In this document: positions 10,439 through 22,954 of the stretch, in pieces | Numbering within the stretch: position 1 is the stretch's first letter | How the letters are laid out: every line of letters starts with the position of its first letter | DNA from: Leucaena leucocephala | Taxonomy: Eukaryota; Streptophyta; Magnoliopsida; Fabales; Fabaceae | Direction of reading: 5' to 3' | NCBI GenBank assembly: GCA_037074615.1 | Contig: CM073545.1 | Span: 17,874,001 to 17,938,000 of the forward strand | Length of the DNA: 64,000 nt | Notes under the pieces: model-generated | What the model saw: only the letters and a program-made list of their open reading frames with translations | The model's database searches: none | What the model was told of the DNA's origin: nothing | Translations under genes and position numbers: made by a program

Positions 10439-13400
10439 TCACCTCTTTCTTTTTGCCCCACCTCTACCTCTTGAAGCTTGACCACCCTTCTCAGCCGATG
10501 CACCTCTTCCCGCCGGCGTCTTCTTGGCACTTGAATTTCCTGTTCCCTTCAAATCCAATTGTACTCGCATGGCTACATTGCAGAAAAAATAATAAATTAT
10601 CATAACTCATTCAACAGTAATTGCCCGAAATATATATTACCACAAAACTAATGGGGCATTATGATATACCCTTTGAATTTAAACTTCGAAGTTCTGACTG
10701 CAGCTTCTCACCAGTGGTGGTACCTCCTAATGAAAGGTGCAAAAAAGTTAGTAGCCATAAATTAGACATGCTAATAACAACAATCAGAACCGCACGAAAC
10801 TTACCTGACTCCTCTGTGTCTGAGGAATTCTCTTCTTCACTCTCTTCCAGGGTATCACCTTTACCCTGTTCCAGTCCTTGGTCAGATGGTTCTAGGATAG
10901 CAGCAACTCGCTTCTTAACAGCTTTTTTCGTTCCAGGAATAGTGACTAGATCTGCAGCTCGAACCTTCCGACACTTGCTTTCTTCTTTGTATGCTTTTGT
11001 AAGTGCAGATTTAACGGCAGGCGGTATGCCATCTAGTGGATTTGGATGACCCTGACGCACAAAGTATCAAAAGTAAACTAGGGGTTGTGGAAGTTTGTAA
11101 TGACACTATAAAATACGGTGAATCACCTTGAATTTTGATAGTTCGACAATAGTATCAAAATCCTCTTGACTGATTGAGTACATATTCATAAATTCCACAA
11201 CTTTCTGAACAGCTTCATCCTGATCATTTTCACAAGGAAAGGTGCCACTCAAGTAATATTCAGATTAAATAATTCCCACTTTACAACCTTCAGCAATAGA
11301 TACACTTCCAACCTTAGGCAACACTCGCAGCGGTTCCGTCAACTGTTGAAGAAGTGGTTTTAGATAATCCAAGCGGAGCGTCTCCCTGTAACAATTAATC
11401 AAGAACTATCAAGTCCTAAATCTACGGGACACCTATCTTCAACTATGATATCAAAGAAAAGACAAATCGGAACAAATTATTCCAGATGCTTAAAATTGAT
11501 AGAAGTTCCTAATATTGACAATAGACACATGGGCGCGTGCAGTTTGAATTTTAAGGTTTGAACAGAAACTGCTTGCAAGTTGCACAAGACAGATCAGTCC
11601 CATGCTAACTCTAAACAAAATCATAAATAAATGATTTGCATGTACTAACAAGAATGTTTAACAAGCAAATGCAAAAGGCAAAATATTAGATGCATGAGAA
11701 AACAAGCAGATAATAAACTTAAGGTATTGTGGTGAATCCTTATTTACCTTCCGGGACTGGATTCACGAGAAGCAAGAATGTGAACATGCAGATCTTCCAA
11801 AAGCCTAAAGTTTTTGCCTATTGTTGAGTTTTTCCCCAGCCAACCACCAAACCGATTATAATTCCGTTCTCCCTACATATATGATGCAAATTGTGAGTTG
11901 TGACACTGCATAAGAATCTAAACCTATCCGGACTCTTTCAATGAGAGACCAACATGAACAAGAAAAATGGGAAAACAAAAAATGCATGGTGTGTAACAGG
12001 GAATGAAATCAGAAAAAAACACTTCAAAACAAGCGAGTATCTTGCCTAAAATAGATCTAAAGGCCACATGAAGACAAAGTCCTCCCTCAGGCTACAACTG
12101 CTGTGATATTTAAACTAATTCCCGGTAAAACTACTTCAAAAACAAGTGCATAGACCCAGCAGTAAAAAGACGACTGCAATACAGGTATTTAACTCTGACA
12201 AAGGGATGAAAGTTCAAACTCATGATTTTCCTCATCAAATGGGTGAGAAGAAATTCAAGGACATATGGAACATTAACGAATTAGATAAAAACTTTAAGAC
12301 AATCAAACAGTAAACAAAAATGGAAAGGAAGAAAGGACATTGAAATAGCATCCATAAGATAAACCCATTTTACCGGTTCAAGGATTTCTCTTTGCCCATG
12401 CAACAATGAAGCACTGAAACGGACACACAGAAAAAGATTGGAATGAGCAACTAGATGGAAGAGAATTGATGGGCAAAAGTTCTCATAGTCAAAATCAGAT
12501 ATAAGCTACATACGGAATTATACTCGATGCAAGAGTACTAGCTTGAGAGAGCTGCCACTGTCGATATCTTCGAATCTGTACATTCACTATATCTCCATCA
12601 GCAATAGACTCAGCAGCACGGGCAATTAACTTCATGCGCTTCATATCATTGTCATCTTTACTAGCCACACTTGGTCTATAATTAATATAATTTTCCTGCC
12701 ATGTATAATATCACAGAGAAGTTATAAGGTGTTATTTGACTACTTGTTCTAATGCAGCATTAAACATATGGCTATTATCCAGAAAAAAACCGTTCAATAC
12801 TACAAGGAGTAAAAAGCAAAGACTACTTTGAACTTCCAGATTGTGCCGCATAGCAAAGATTTCTGTCCATAAGGTCTGGGTTAAAATATAAATAGAACCC
12901 AAAAAGTTAAATTCGCCTAGAAAAAAATTATGGATACCAAGATTAGGCAAGAATCAAATGGTCATAGAGCAGGATTCAGGTGCTTTTACAACATTACATT
13001 TCCAAAATTAATAGTCAAGAGAAATGAAAGAACCTGAATAATAAGAGGAACAAGGTCAGGATCACTCATGCTAAGATTAATCCTCTCATCCATTTTTAAC
13101 TTCCCAGCATTAAAACCAAAAAGCCTACAAGATAAGATGACAAGTTAGCATAAGTAATGGCATCTTACATCTTCTAAATAAACATGCTTTGGGTTCCAAA
13201 ATGGGAAAGTCTTTGTTGTGCAAGGCATTAGGCTATGAAAGTACGTAGTTTAACTAGAGAAGGACTGATTCCATACTTATCAACTGCAGTGAATGGCGAA
13301 ATGTCCTCATCCTTTGAGCTGGAAAAAAGGTGTTGCCTGATGTCGTCATAGTTAATAACAGACATGGAGAGGCTCATATAGTGTAACTGATTTATTGCCA

Positions 13401-16400
13401 TGCGCATATCTCCATTCACTCTTTCTGCTAGCTCCTCAAGGGCAATCTGTCGTTGATAATACAGTAAAGATAATAATGATTTGTGATTGACAAATATCAA
13501 TATCAATGGTTCAAACAAGTTCATTAATCCACACAATTAATTGCAATTACAGGCTCCAGGCAATAAGATAGAACTAATCAATGGATCAGGCTTATACCTC
13601 GTTGACTTGAAGCCCTTCAGCTTTTGCAACTTGCATCAACCTCTTTGCCATCTGGAATAAATCAAACCCGCATCAAAACCTAGAGAAAAACTTTTCATAT
13701 AACATCATACCTGTATTAAAATGTAGAGAAAACTAACAGATTTCAGAAACTAAAGTTAAATGTTTAAAAATATATCTAGGTCTGATCAAACTTTTAGTTT
13801 CGGCAACTCACTTAGTAGAAATTATACATATTGGGGCCAAGAACATGGATTTTATGCAAATAATCCATGCTCGAAAGTTAAGTGATATATGTTATGAAGC
13901 TGATGTAATCATTGAAGAAGAATTGAGAAATTATTAAAGCCTCGTTTGTTATCTTAGAGAGTGAGGGATTCCCTCTCCTCTCTTTTGCACTTTCTATTAT
14001 GTTCCCATAATCATTACTCAAAATTTTGACCTTTTCTATTATTTTAAAAGTGAGCACTTAAAGGCCATTTTTAATCTTTAACTCCATTCTATTTATCCCC
14101 ATTCCAGGTGCCAAATGAACCTTAAGAAAATAGAGTATCAACCTTCAAAAAAGACACAAACCATTTTTACCATGGAAGGATCATGCAATTACAGGAGAAG
14201 AATTCAATTCTCAACATTGTGGTATACTTCTATTAAAACAAGAAAAGCCAACTCTAATGCGCTGTGTACAAATAAGCTTGATCATTTGTCAGAAAGTATT
14301 CCTGATTTCCTCAAGATTTCATGAGCATATCAGAACTGACAAGAAGAGCAACCTAACGTGAACAAAGATTTTGTAAACGAGAAACAAGAATGCTTGGGGA
14401 AAAAAGCAGGTGCAAAAATACCTGTTGCTTTGTAGGTTTTCGAAAGCTAAGCAGCAGACAGTAGTTCACAAGACTTTTCAGTTTCTGGCTGTAGCGGTCA
14501 TTACAAATGCAGATAATAGGAATTTTTGATATCTTGATGCTAGCAATAAGTTCAGCAATGCCACCCCGATCACCTGCTGACATGCCATCAACCTCATCCA
14601 TGATGAGCACAGTTTTGGAATGCTTTGCCCTGAAATATTACAGAATTTAAGGGAACATGTATATTTTATACATTCATTCATGCATAAAAATTATCATAAG
14701 CAAGACCAACCCATTTGTCTTAGCATCCAAAGCTGCGTTGGTGACAAGTTCCTTTATAGAGTTTGCATTGCTTCCACTGATTCCTTTAACAATTTTGCTA
14801 TCAGCCTTCCCACGGCTGTCGCTAGCATTAACCTGAAATTCATAAGAGATGAATTAGATGATAAAAAAATATTGCCACAAATGGATTGTAAAGGGACTTG
14901 TTGCCACCTCTATAGCTTGGAAACCAAGCATCTTACAGACCAACTTCGCTGAAGTGGTTTTTCCTATGCCAGGGGTCCCACTTAATAAGACAGCTTTTTT
15001 TGAACCAGTGTCATTTTGCTTTTTTCCCTTTTTCTTTCCACTGTCAAGAAATTGTTCATTCCAATGAGCCAACCAATCATGAAGCTGTTTAACCTGTATT
15101 CCATAACATCAAGAAATTTTATAGCACTTCTTCAAATCCAGGTATGAATGAAATTAAACTTAACCGGAAAGTATGGTGATAAGGGTTGACACATACAAGT
15201 GACTGATTTCCTATGATGTCATTTGGAACCTTAGGTCGATACTTCTCCGTCCAAATGAAAGAACACTGACCAGAATTTTCAGTCTTAGCCGTCACTGGAG
15301 CTGAAGCTGATCCTGAAGGTTGGGAGACTGCATATGTTGATAGAAGCATAATAATTAAAGCATAAAAAGAAATCAAAACCCACATATTCTAACTTCTTCT
15401 CAACTCTTAAGATTCGCTGCCAATTCAAAGATACAAAGAAAAAAAAAAGAATAAACATGAATGATGATAACCAAAAGCATAAAGGAATATGCTCATGAGA
15501 TCTTACCCTTGACTCCAGCTTTCTGAGGACTTTTAGACTGGGTTGCAACAATCTTATTAACCAATTTTTTTGATTCTTCCTGTGGAGGAGCCTTTGCAGG
15601 TTTTGATGCACGAATCATGTCAAACAACCCATCCTCAGTGAGAAATTTTGTACTGTAAAACAAAATAAAAAAAATAGAAGTCAAAATAGAAAATAAAACA
15701 AGGTATTGTTTGAAGAGATTTCTTAAAGTATGCAATACTAACCCCAGCTCTTTCGCTTTTGAAGATTTCCTACCTCCAATATCTTCATCACATAGAAGAT
15801 AATTCTGCACACAGAATATGTTAATCACATGCCAATATTGTGAATTCAACCACATATGAAGCAAGATGTTTAATAATAGCACCGTTTTTTTGCTGACTGA
15901 TCCAGTGACACGACCACCATGGCGTTTAATCAAATCTTCTGCTTCTTCTCGTTCCAAACTATGAATATGTAAAAGTTAATTCCACAAAACTCGAGATAGT
16001 GAAATATGGATAAGCCAAAGTTATGCACCATCATCTCTAACTCTAAGAAGAATGAGCACCTAATTAACAGCTGAAAAATATTTGAAGGAGAAGAAACTGA
16101 TAGGGAAGTTCTGCCTATGCAAGTGCAAAAAGAGGTTAGATTTAAAAGAAGGCAAAAAAAATACCTGTCCAATGTTCCACTGATGACAAAAGTCAAGCCG
16201 GCCAAACAATCAGAAGCACCTTCAGGGACTTCCTGAAATACAAAAAATAGTATCAAAGTTTAGATGTCTTTAAGAAGACATGATATTATTATTTGATAGA
16301 TCCTTGCGTACGTAATAATTATGCACCTTTTCTCCTTTGTGAGGAGGATCTTTTCTTTCGCCAAAATTCATAAATCCACCCCTTCCACCCCCTCTACCCC

Positions 16401-17645
16401 GTCCACTAGATGATTGTGCAGATGCTCCTCTTCCTCCACGTCCCCTTCCACCAAATTTAATGGGCGATACATCATCTTTAACATCTTCCTCGTCACTTTT
16501 GTCCAAATCAGGAGACTTAAGTGGAACTCCCTTACCAGATTCACTCTTCAATTTTTTTATTGGGGTGGTATCAACTGATTTCCTTTTAGATGTGAGCAAG
16601 GTAAAGTCATCATCTAAATGATTTTTTTTAGGAAGAGGCTTCTGCAAGTCCTCACTGTCCCTGGGATTCTTCCTTTTAGCAGGAAGCTCCTGTGCCTCTT
16701 TCTCATCTTTTTTGTTTTTGTCAGTGGCAAGAGGTTTGCTAGTTTTCCTCTTCCCTGTACTATCTTGGCCTCCAGCTACCTGCAGAAAGAGATCTTCATT
16801 CCTTTCATGTTCATCATGAAGTTGACAGTAAACAAAGTGCCCAAGGCTAATCAAAAGAAATACGAAACCATATCTAGTTATCAATTATTCCCACCCCATA
16901 ACAACCCTACAGGACATTTGGTGCCTTGATTTGCAAAAGTTTTGACATGCAAGTCAGGATTCAGGCCAATCAGGAACCAAAATCTATGACTAAGCCCTAC
17001 TTTTGACTAAACCAGGTCTTGAAAGTTAGAGGGTGGGTCATAATGAAAACAGAAACAAAAGCAAATACGGTCTTTCGCATTCCCATTGACATGCAACTTA
17101 GACATGGAAGCAAATCCTCAGCTATATTGACTTCAAAACAAGAAGCCTGCTCAATAGAAAGTCCATACATGCCATAGAAAAGAAAGCAAGAATCAGAATC
17201 CCATACTCATCACACTTGAACCAGTTCCCCGTAACACTCCCTAAAGTTGTTAACTTAGAACCTAGAAATTATAGGTAAATGGTGACTTAATAAACGCGTT
17301 TCATAAAAAGCTTGATCATGAAATAAACACACGGGGAAAAAGGCAACGAAACTCACTGGTTTTTCCGGTTGTGGTCTAGCTGAAGAAGGCTTCACTTCAT
17401 TCGTAGGCTTCGACTCCGAAGCATTGCCCTTGTTATGGGATTTCATAAACCACTTCCGTATATCCGACTGTAATATCAACAACAGAAATCCCAAAACAAT
17501 GTGTCAAAGAATTTCAAGAGCGCAATAAAAAACAAAGAGCCTAAACAAAACATCAAGGCAAAGTACAATTTCCTTGCCAACTGTTTCAAGAACCCAACGA
17601 AAGCACTAGGCAGAGAGATAAACAACAAGAACCCTAACTCACCAT
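10439..17645 (-). CDS. RFC1: Replication factor C subunit 1 (clamp-loader large subunit)
   Basis: Large AAA+ subunit of the nuclear complex that loads PCNA onto primer-template DNA. Twenty-two coding exons (high to low): 17645-17643, 17467-17357, 16779-16327, 16232-16165, 15958-15883, 15804-15743, 15652-15507, 15327-15197, 15093-14908, 14832-14711, 14629-14422, 13651-13598, 13446-13277, 13124-13034, 12695-12514, 12413-12374, 11872-11748, 11385-11313, 11219-11127, 11051-10805, 10726-10670, 10572-10439. They sum to 2832 bases, 943 residues; the Arabidopsis protein is about 956. The N-terminal SDIRKWFM resembles the PCNA-binding motif of RFC1. An RGG-rich stretch lies at about 146-178 and a BRCT domain at about 196-285 (LAGLTFVISGTLD, RHGGRVTGSVSKKT). 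Walker A GTPGIGKTT is at 389-397 and Walker B LIMDEVDG at 461-468. The RFC1 C-terminal domain follows, ending in a basic KRKR. The first coding exon carries only the ATG. Confidence 0.96.
13840..14125. repeat. Possible MITE remnant in RFC1 intron 11
   Basis: The 770-base intron 13652-14421 is the longest in the gene. It contains a block that starts near 13938 (aaagcctcgtttgttatc) and ends near 14125 (ggtgccaaatgaacctta). Ends of this kind are common in plant hAT-type MITEs. A similar end (gaccaaatgtaacctta) occurs at about 42409-42425 in a UBP8 intron. Boundaries are rough and no target-site duplication was resolved. Confidence 0.35.
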
Positions 17646-20103
17646 TTCTACGCAAAGGCGGAAGCAGTTTCAACTTGGAAGGCTATCGTACGGTTTCGTC
17701 ACTGCAGTGAAACACTAACGACCGAGACGATGGTTGTGGACAGGGCGGTCAAGAATAATGAGCCAATGCCCTCAAATCCATCAATGGGGTTCCTAAGCTA
17801 AGTTGGGGATTTTTGGAGGGGAGTGGAATTGTAATTGTGTTTGGTGAAAAAAAAATTGGAGTGGAAGGAGGTTTAAAATTTTGTCTTTCCTGTCTCCCCC
17901 TTCCATAAAATTTTTGTTCTAATTTTTAATAAAATTATCTATAATATTTTTTTATTATTTTAATATTATTCGTCTTGATTTAAAATTAATTTGTTTGTTG
18001 CACATTTTCGCACTACTTTTTTTTGTGTATTTTTTAGTTATTCTCATATAAAATAGTTATGCTGACTATGTATTTTGAATTATTTATTTATAATTAATAT
18101 ACAAATATATATTTTAAGGTTATATATTAATAAAATAATATATGTATATATTATAAGTATATTTATAGGTCTAATAATTATAAAACTAATATAGAATGTT
18201 ATAAGATAATAAAAAATATATTAAAATTAATAGGATAATATGTTAAAATTAATAAAACTATGCTTTGAAGTGTATATAAAAATATTTTTATCATATATAA
18301 ATATTATAATAGATTTTTTAATATTCACATTTAAAAAAAAAATTGTGATTGTTTTTATTTTTAATTTTTAATTTTATTTTTTAAAATTATTAGTATGGCG
18401 CAGGGCAGTCCTCAACTCGTCATCATCAGCCATGGCCGAAAAGCAACATTATCAAACTAATACGTAAAGATTATCGACCCAAAAAAACATCAAGGGAGAG
18501 TAACATTAGTACTCATACAACATGTAGTAGACTTCAGTAAATTAATGTGTTAAATTAGGCAAAAGAAATTGTATTCAGTAACAAGACTTATCTTCCCGGA
18601 GGCATGATCCACCAGATGGTATGAATTATCCAAACATAGATAATATTGCTTTGCGGAATAAAATTATTGATTAATTATTTTTTATTATTTTAAATTATTA
18701 TCATGATTAAAAATTTAAAATATTATGAAATTAGGTAATAAGATTACTGAATAATAACTAAGATAAAAGTACATCTACTACCTTAAACTAATTTTAAATG
18801 AACAATTAATATCTTAAAGTATTTAAGTGTGTAATCAATACCCTAAACTAATTTTGGAGGTACAATTAACACTCTAAAATATTTAAATTGTTATAATTTT
18901 ACCCTTTTACTAAGAAAAATACAAACTTTTATTTGATAAATGCCACATAAACTTTTTATTTTGACATATTATTATTTAAAATGTCACATGTGTAATATTA
19001 TTTTAATAAATTATACTAAATGAATCATGAAATTTTTCAATCTTTACATATGAATTTTATACAATGTCAATTTTAGGGTTTATTAAGTACTATTTTTTAA
19101 ACAATATGACATATATGTCATTTTAAATAATAATATTTAGAAATAAAAAGTTTACGTGACATAGATGAGTATAAATTTATATTTTTATTAGTGAAAAGGT
19201 AGAATTGTACCAATTTAAATATTTTATAGTGCTGGTCGTACCTCTAAAATTAGTTAATACTTTAAGGTGTTAATTGTTTATCTATAATTAGTTTAAGATG
19301 CTGAATACACCTTTATCCTGATTACTATTATGGATTTAAAATTTTTCAAATATCAAATATGTTTATGATTATTATGAATAAATATTATGATTAAAAATTT
19401 AAAATACATATAATCAGTTAATAAGATTATTTATTAATTATATATGATTTAAAATCTTCTAAAAATTAAAGTGAGATTACTTATTAGAATTATTAATTAT
19501 GGTTCAGAATTAAAAATATTGAGTTGGATTAGCTCAAGTCTATTTTTAACTTAATTAGATATTATAATATTTTAAAAATAAAGTTAATTGAGTAATTGAA
19601 AATAACTAATAAGGGGATCATGGCGGTACGAGGGGTGCTCTCAGGAGATCTTTTCGGGTCTGTTCTGATTTTCTTTATCAAATAGGATTATCCATGTTGA
19701 ATAAGATATTTCGAGACTCGTAAATATACGTAAAACTTTCTTAAAACACTTAAAAACCAAGGATTTTGGAACTCAACGCGGAATTTAATTGCTTTTATTG
19801 CCACGTTGTTAGACTCTGAAAAAAGAGAAGTATATACAATAATAGTCAAAACTTTTTCAAGATCACAATTCACAAGTTATGATTGTCGTTGTTGGAGAGA
19901 CTTTTATATAACCTACTTTACGAATTCACGTTAGTAAAAAGTATACTGCATACAATGACACAAAAAGGGAAGCTTCCCAAGGAGAGTGGCATTCCAAGTC
20001 TCAATTATCTTCTTGATGATTATTATAGTTGCTTACACTACAAAGACGTGTCTAACTATTGATTGATAATATGAAAGAAAAATTGAGCCTCCAATTTCCT
20101 GCT
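17646..20103. other. Intergenic region between RFC1 and the SSL gene
   Basis: It begins with the RFC1 5' region (17646-17800) and then becomes very AT-rich (17890-18390). It contains the 557-base inverted-repeat element at 18762-19318. The 3' UTR of the SSL gene occupies the right end. No coding region is supported. Confidence 0.55.
18762..19318. mobile_element. Foldback/MITE-like element with long inverted arms
   Basis: The left arm starts at about 18762 (gataaaagtacatct) and runs to about 18990. The right arm, ending at 19318 (cacctttatcc), is its imperfect inverted copy over roughly 220 bases. Paired landmarks include cttaaactaatt/aattagtttaag, aacaattaa/ttaattgtt, aaatatttaaatt/aatttaaatatttt and aaactttttattt/aaataaaaagttt. 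The left arm also contains an internal partial duplication of the cctaaactaatttt block. The centre (about 18995-19090) is unique AT-rich sequence. No ORF is present, so this is a non-autonomous element. The flanks do not show a convincing target-site duplication. Confidence 0.75.
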
Positions 20104-22954
20104 TTATTTCAGATCATAAACTGCAAGAAAAGGCATGAGAACACTTCCAAACCAGAGTTTACCATCCTTCTCTTCCACTTCACTCACAGCTCTAACAACT
20201 TTTCCCTGACTATCCTCCAATATCTGCAGCAGCTTGCCCTCAGGGCTATACTTAACAACTAATGCATGCACCCTAAATCCTATCTGAAGCAAGTATTGAA
20301 TCCTTGTTGGAATTGGAAGATTGAGTATGAATTTTCTGACCCGCGGGTGGTGGCCATTTATGTAACTGTACATATACCTTCGACAATGAAGAGCCACCCA
20401 AAAGTCTCCTTCCTCATTCACTCTCACATTGTCTGGGAATCCAGGAAGAACGGCTAACACCTCTGAGGTCCCGGCTTTATTGCCTTTTAGCCAGAACTTA
20501 CGTAACCTAGAAGAATGAGAAATTCAGAAGAAGAAACTTCGGGTCACTAATATGAACATGAATTTCAGTTTAATTTTAGACTCTTTGAATCCAGTTCTAT
20601 TAAAAAAATAAATAGGATCAAAACCCCACATGGTCAAAATCATCCAGATTCCACACCTACACATGGACATGGATCATATATATATATGTAAATTTAGAAA
20701 AGATATTAGAGTACCATACATATAGAGAAAACAGAAGTTGCTAAATGATAGTTTCACCTGCCAATAGACCCTTCACAGAAGACAAAAAAGGAACCGTCCT
20801 TGCTTAAGGAAATGCCATTTGGAAATTGGACGTTCCTGACAAGAACAGTGGTTTCCCCTGTGGCGGGGTTGTATTTCAAAACCCTGCCACTATTCTCGCC
20901 AGAGAATACCAGCTGAATGAAATTCCTGCAAAAAATAAACGTCATAACCAAGAATTGAAGACCGGGAAGAAATCAATAAGAAGCAGTACAACAGAATTTA
21001 GAGCTTAGAATTCTAAATATTTTCCACAACTGTCAAAAAACTGCCTAGTGTGAAATTCTTTTTGTGCTCTGAGTATCAACAAAATGACACCAGACATCAA
21101 TACTATTGATCTCAAGAGTCTTTGATCCACAATGTATCATCTCTTTGTAGCTTTCTGTTTTGGAAAGAGAAGCCACCCCATAATTTGATACTCATATTTA
21201 TTTTAGTTATCTACTAGCACGGATATGACAGTCCACAACCAACTCGTATTGTTCATCCCACTTAAAGAATGGCCGTAAGGCTATGTGCATTTGTCCTTCC
21301 TAGACCCAACTTAGTACAAACCTTGTACACTAGGCCACCCTTTTATACACACACATCATATGTATGCACAGGGCAAGTAGAATTGCAGCAGTAATAAACT
21401 ATAATTGGTGCTGCAGGCATCTTTCAGCATGTTCAATTTGAAAACTTTTCTTTAGCAATCAGCATCTAAAAAAATGAACAATAAAAGCCTACCTCCTTGG
21501 ATATTTAGTGCTGCTATCTGTGAAATATACATTTCCTTCTGCATCAACATCTACATCGTTTGTAAACCTGAGAGGCACTCCTTCAGCCTCAGTGGTAAGA
21601 GACGTGGCAAAACCACCCTCAGGTCCCACCTTCATTAGCCCAAAGTATGCATCTGCGATGTATAAATCACCTGTTCTCTTGTCAAATCTGAGTCCCAAAG
21701 GTCTTCCACAGATGTGCTCATTCTTCACATAACTAAATGGTGTAGCAGATGCTATAGGATTACATATTTCTGACCTGCAGAGATTTCATATTCATAAGCC
21801 ATGAGAAGACTTGGATGTGTTGTGCTCATTAAACTTTGATAAGAATATGGAAACTACAATTTGCTAGGTCCAGTACTATGTCAAACACATTGTACATCTC
21901 AACAATAGTATGGCAAAATACGGAATCTAAAACAAGAAACCAAAGACAGAACGAAAGAGGTTCAAATAATTGTCTGTAACTGTCTCAAACGAAAGATTGG
22001 AAGCATCAATGGCTGTGAATACAGTTCTGATAGATTTTAAATAGACAGTCCCCTCATTCACCTTTCTTTGTCAATAATCTCATTTCACCACTTGATTGCA
22101 ACAATTATTCATTCTACAGAATCAGCGAATAATTTTCTCTTTAAGAGTTAGAATTGGAAATAACAAATCATTTCTATCTGACTGCATTTTCTGATTACAG
22201 TATTGATGGAAAGAGGAATTCTGAAATCTAAAAATATAATATTAATGGGACACATTAATTTAGGCGGTATCATGCATCACACGAATAACAACAAATCTCA
22301 ATTTACAACATTATTGACGAATTCAATTGTCTATCATTTGAATTCTAATAAGCACACACAAGGGCAACGAACAGAAAGACCATACCATACTATTGTCATC
22401 AAACACAAATTTGCAAAGAAACAAAAACAGTTGTAAATAATAGAAGAGAGCTATCTCAGCTAAAAACATGACAAAAGAATGAGGCAACAGAGGAACCGTA
22501 TGGTTATTTTGGAAAAAAACAAAAATAAAAGAATAAACATTCCTGAGAAATAATAGTTTTAAAATCCAGTTCCAAGGACTCAAGATTTAGCTATTGAGAT
22601 AGAAGAGAGGGAGAGAAGTTCAGACCTGTTGGACGAAGTATAAGCAAAATCAGTCCAAGAGTGCCCATTCCAGAACAAGATTCTCCCATCAGCGACGCCC
22701 GTGTAAGGCCCACGACCAAGAGAGTCAAAGGCAACGCTCTCAGGTCCCTGAACTTGATTCAAAAACTTAATCTCCGACTTCTGCAACAAGTTTTCCGCGT
22801 CAACGTCCGTGGAAACATCGGACCAAGCCGGCAAGTCGATTTTGTGGGCTTCGAACTCCGGGAAGCCAGCGATGGGGCTGTGCCCAAAAGGGTCTACCCC
22901 ACAGTACAGAGCAAGGAGGAGGAAGAGAATGGCGAGAGCTCCAGCCAGCGTCAT
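20104..22954 (-). CDS. Strictosidine synthase-like protein (six-bladed propeller, adipocyte membrane-associated type)
   Basis: Coding exons are 22954-22626, 21774-21493, 20925-20758 and 20506-20104, giving 393 residues; all three introns leave two bases of the codon upstream. The N-terminus is a signal peptide or signal anchor (LAGALAILFLLLALYC, about residues 3-18), so the protein should enter the secretory pathway. Family landmarks are GPESVAFDSLGRGPYTGVADGRI cut into its parts (GPESVAF, GVADGRIL), ICGRPLGLRFD, GDLYIADAYFGL, FTNDVDVDAEGNVYFTDSS, FPNGISLSKDGSF and LPGFPDNVRV. These are the repeated blades of the strictosidine-synthase/calcium-dependent phosphotriesterase fold. Most plant SSL members are not true strictosidine synthases and their substrates are unknown, so no alkaloid role is implied. 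The closest Arabidopsis relatives from memory are At5g22020 and SSL3 (At1g08470). An in-frame ATG 17 codons upstream exists, but it would put a polar segment before the signal sequence. Confidence 0.93.
21269..21345 (+). mobile_element. 3' part of an Au-like SINE in SSL intron 2
   Basis: The segment contains the typical Au-SINE 3' body: gtaaggctatgtgcattt, then cctagacccaacttag, then ccttgtacactaggccaccctttta. The upstream part with the pol III A and B boxes is not recognisable, so it is a 5'-truncated or decayed copy. It lies inside the intron between 21492 and 20926 and in the opposite orientation to the host gene. Confidence 0.75.

Noticed and set aside
10712..10726. A 15-base microexon in RFC1 ending at the donor-like gtgagaag
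   Set aside because: Extending the exon to 10670 adds GEKLQSELRSLNSK, which is conserved in plant RFC1, and keeps the phase.
18762..19318. Target-site duplication for the long hairpin element (gattactgaat versus gattactatta)
   Set aside because: The two stretches share gattact but do not abut the element ends at matching offsets.
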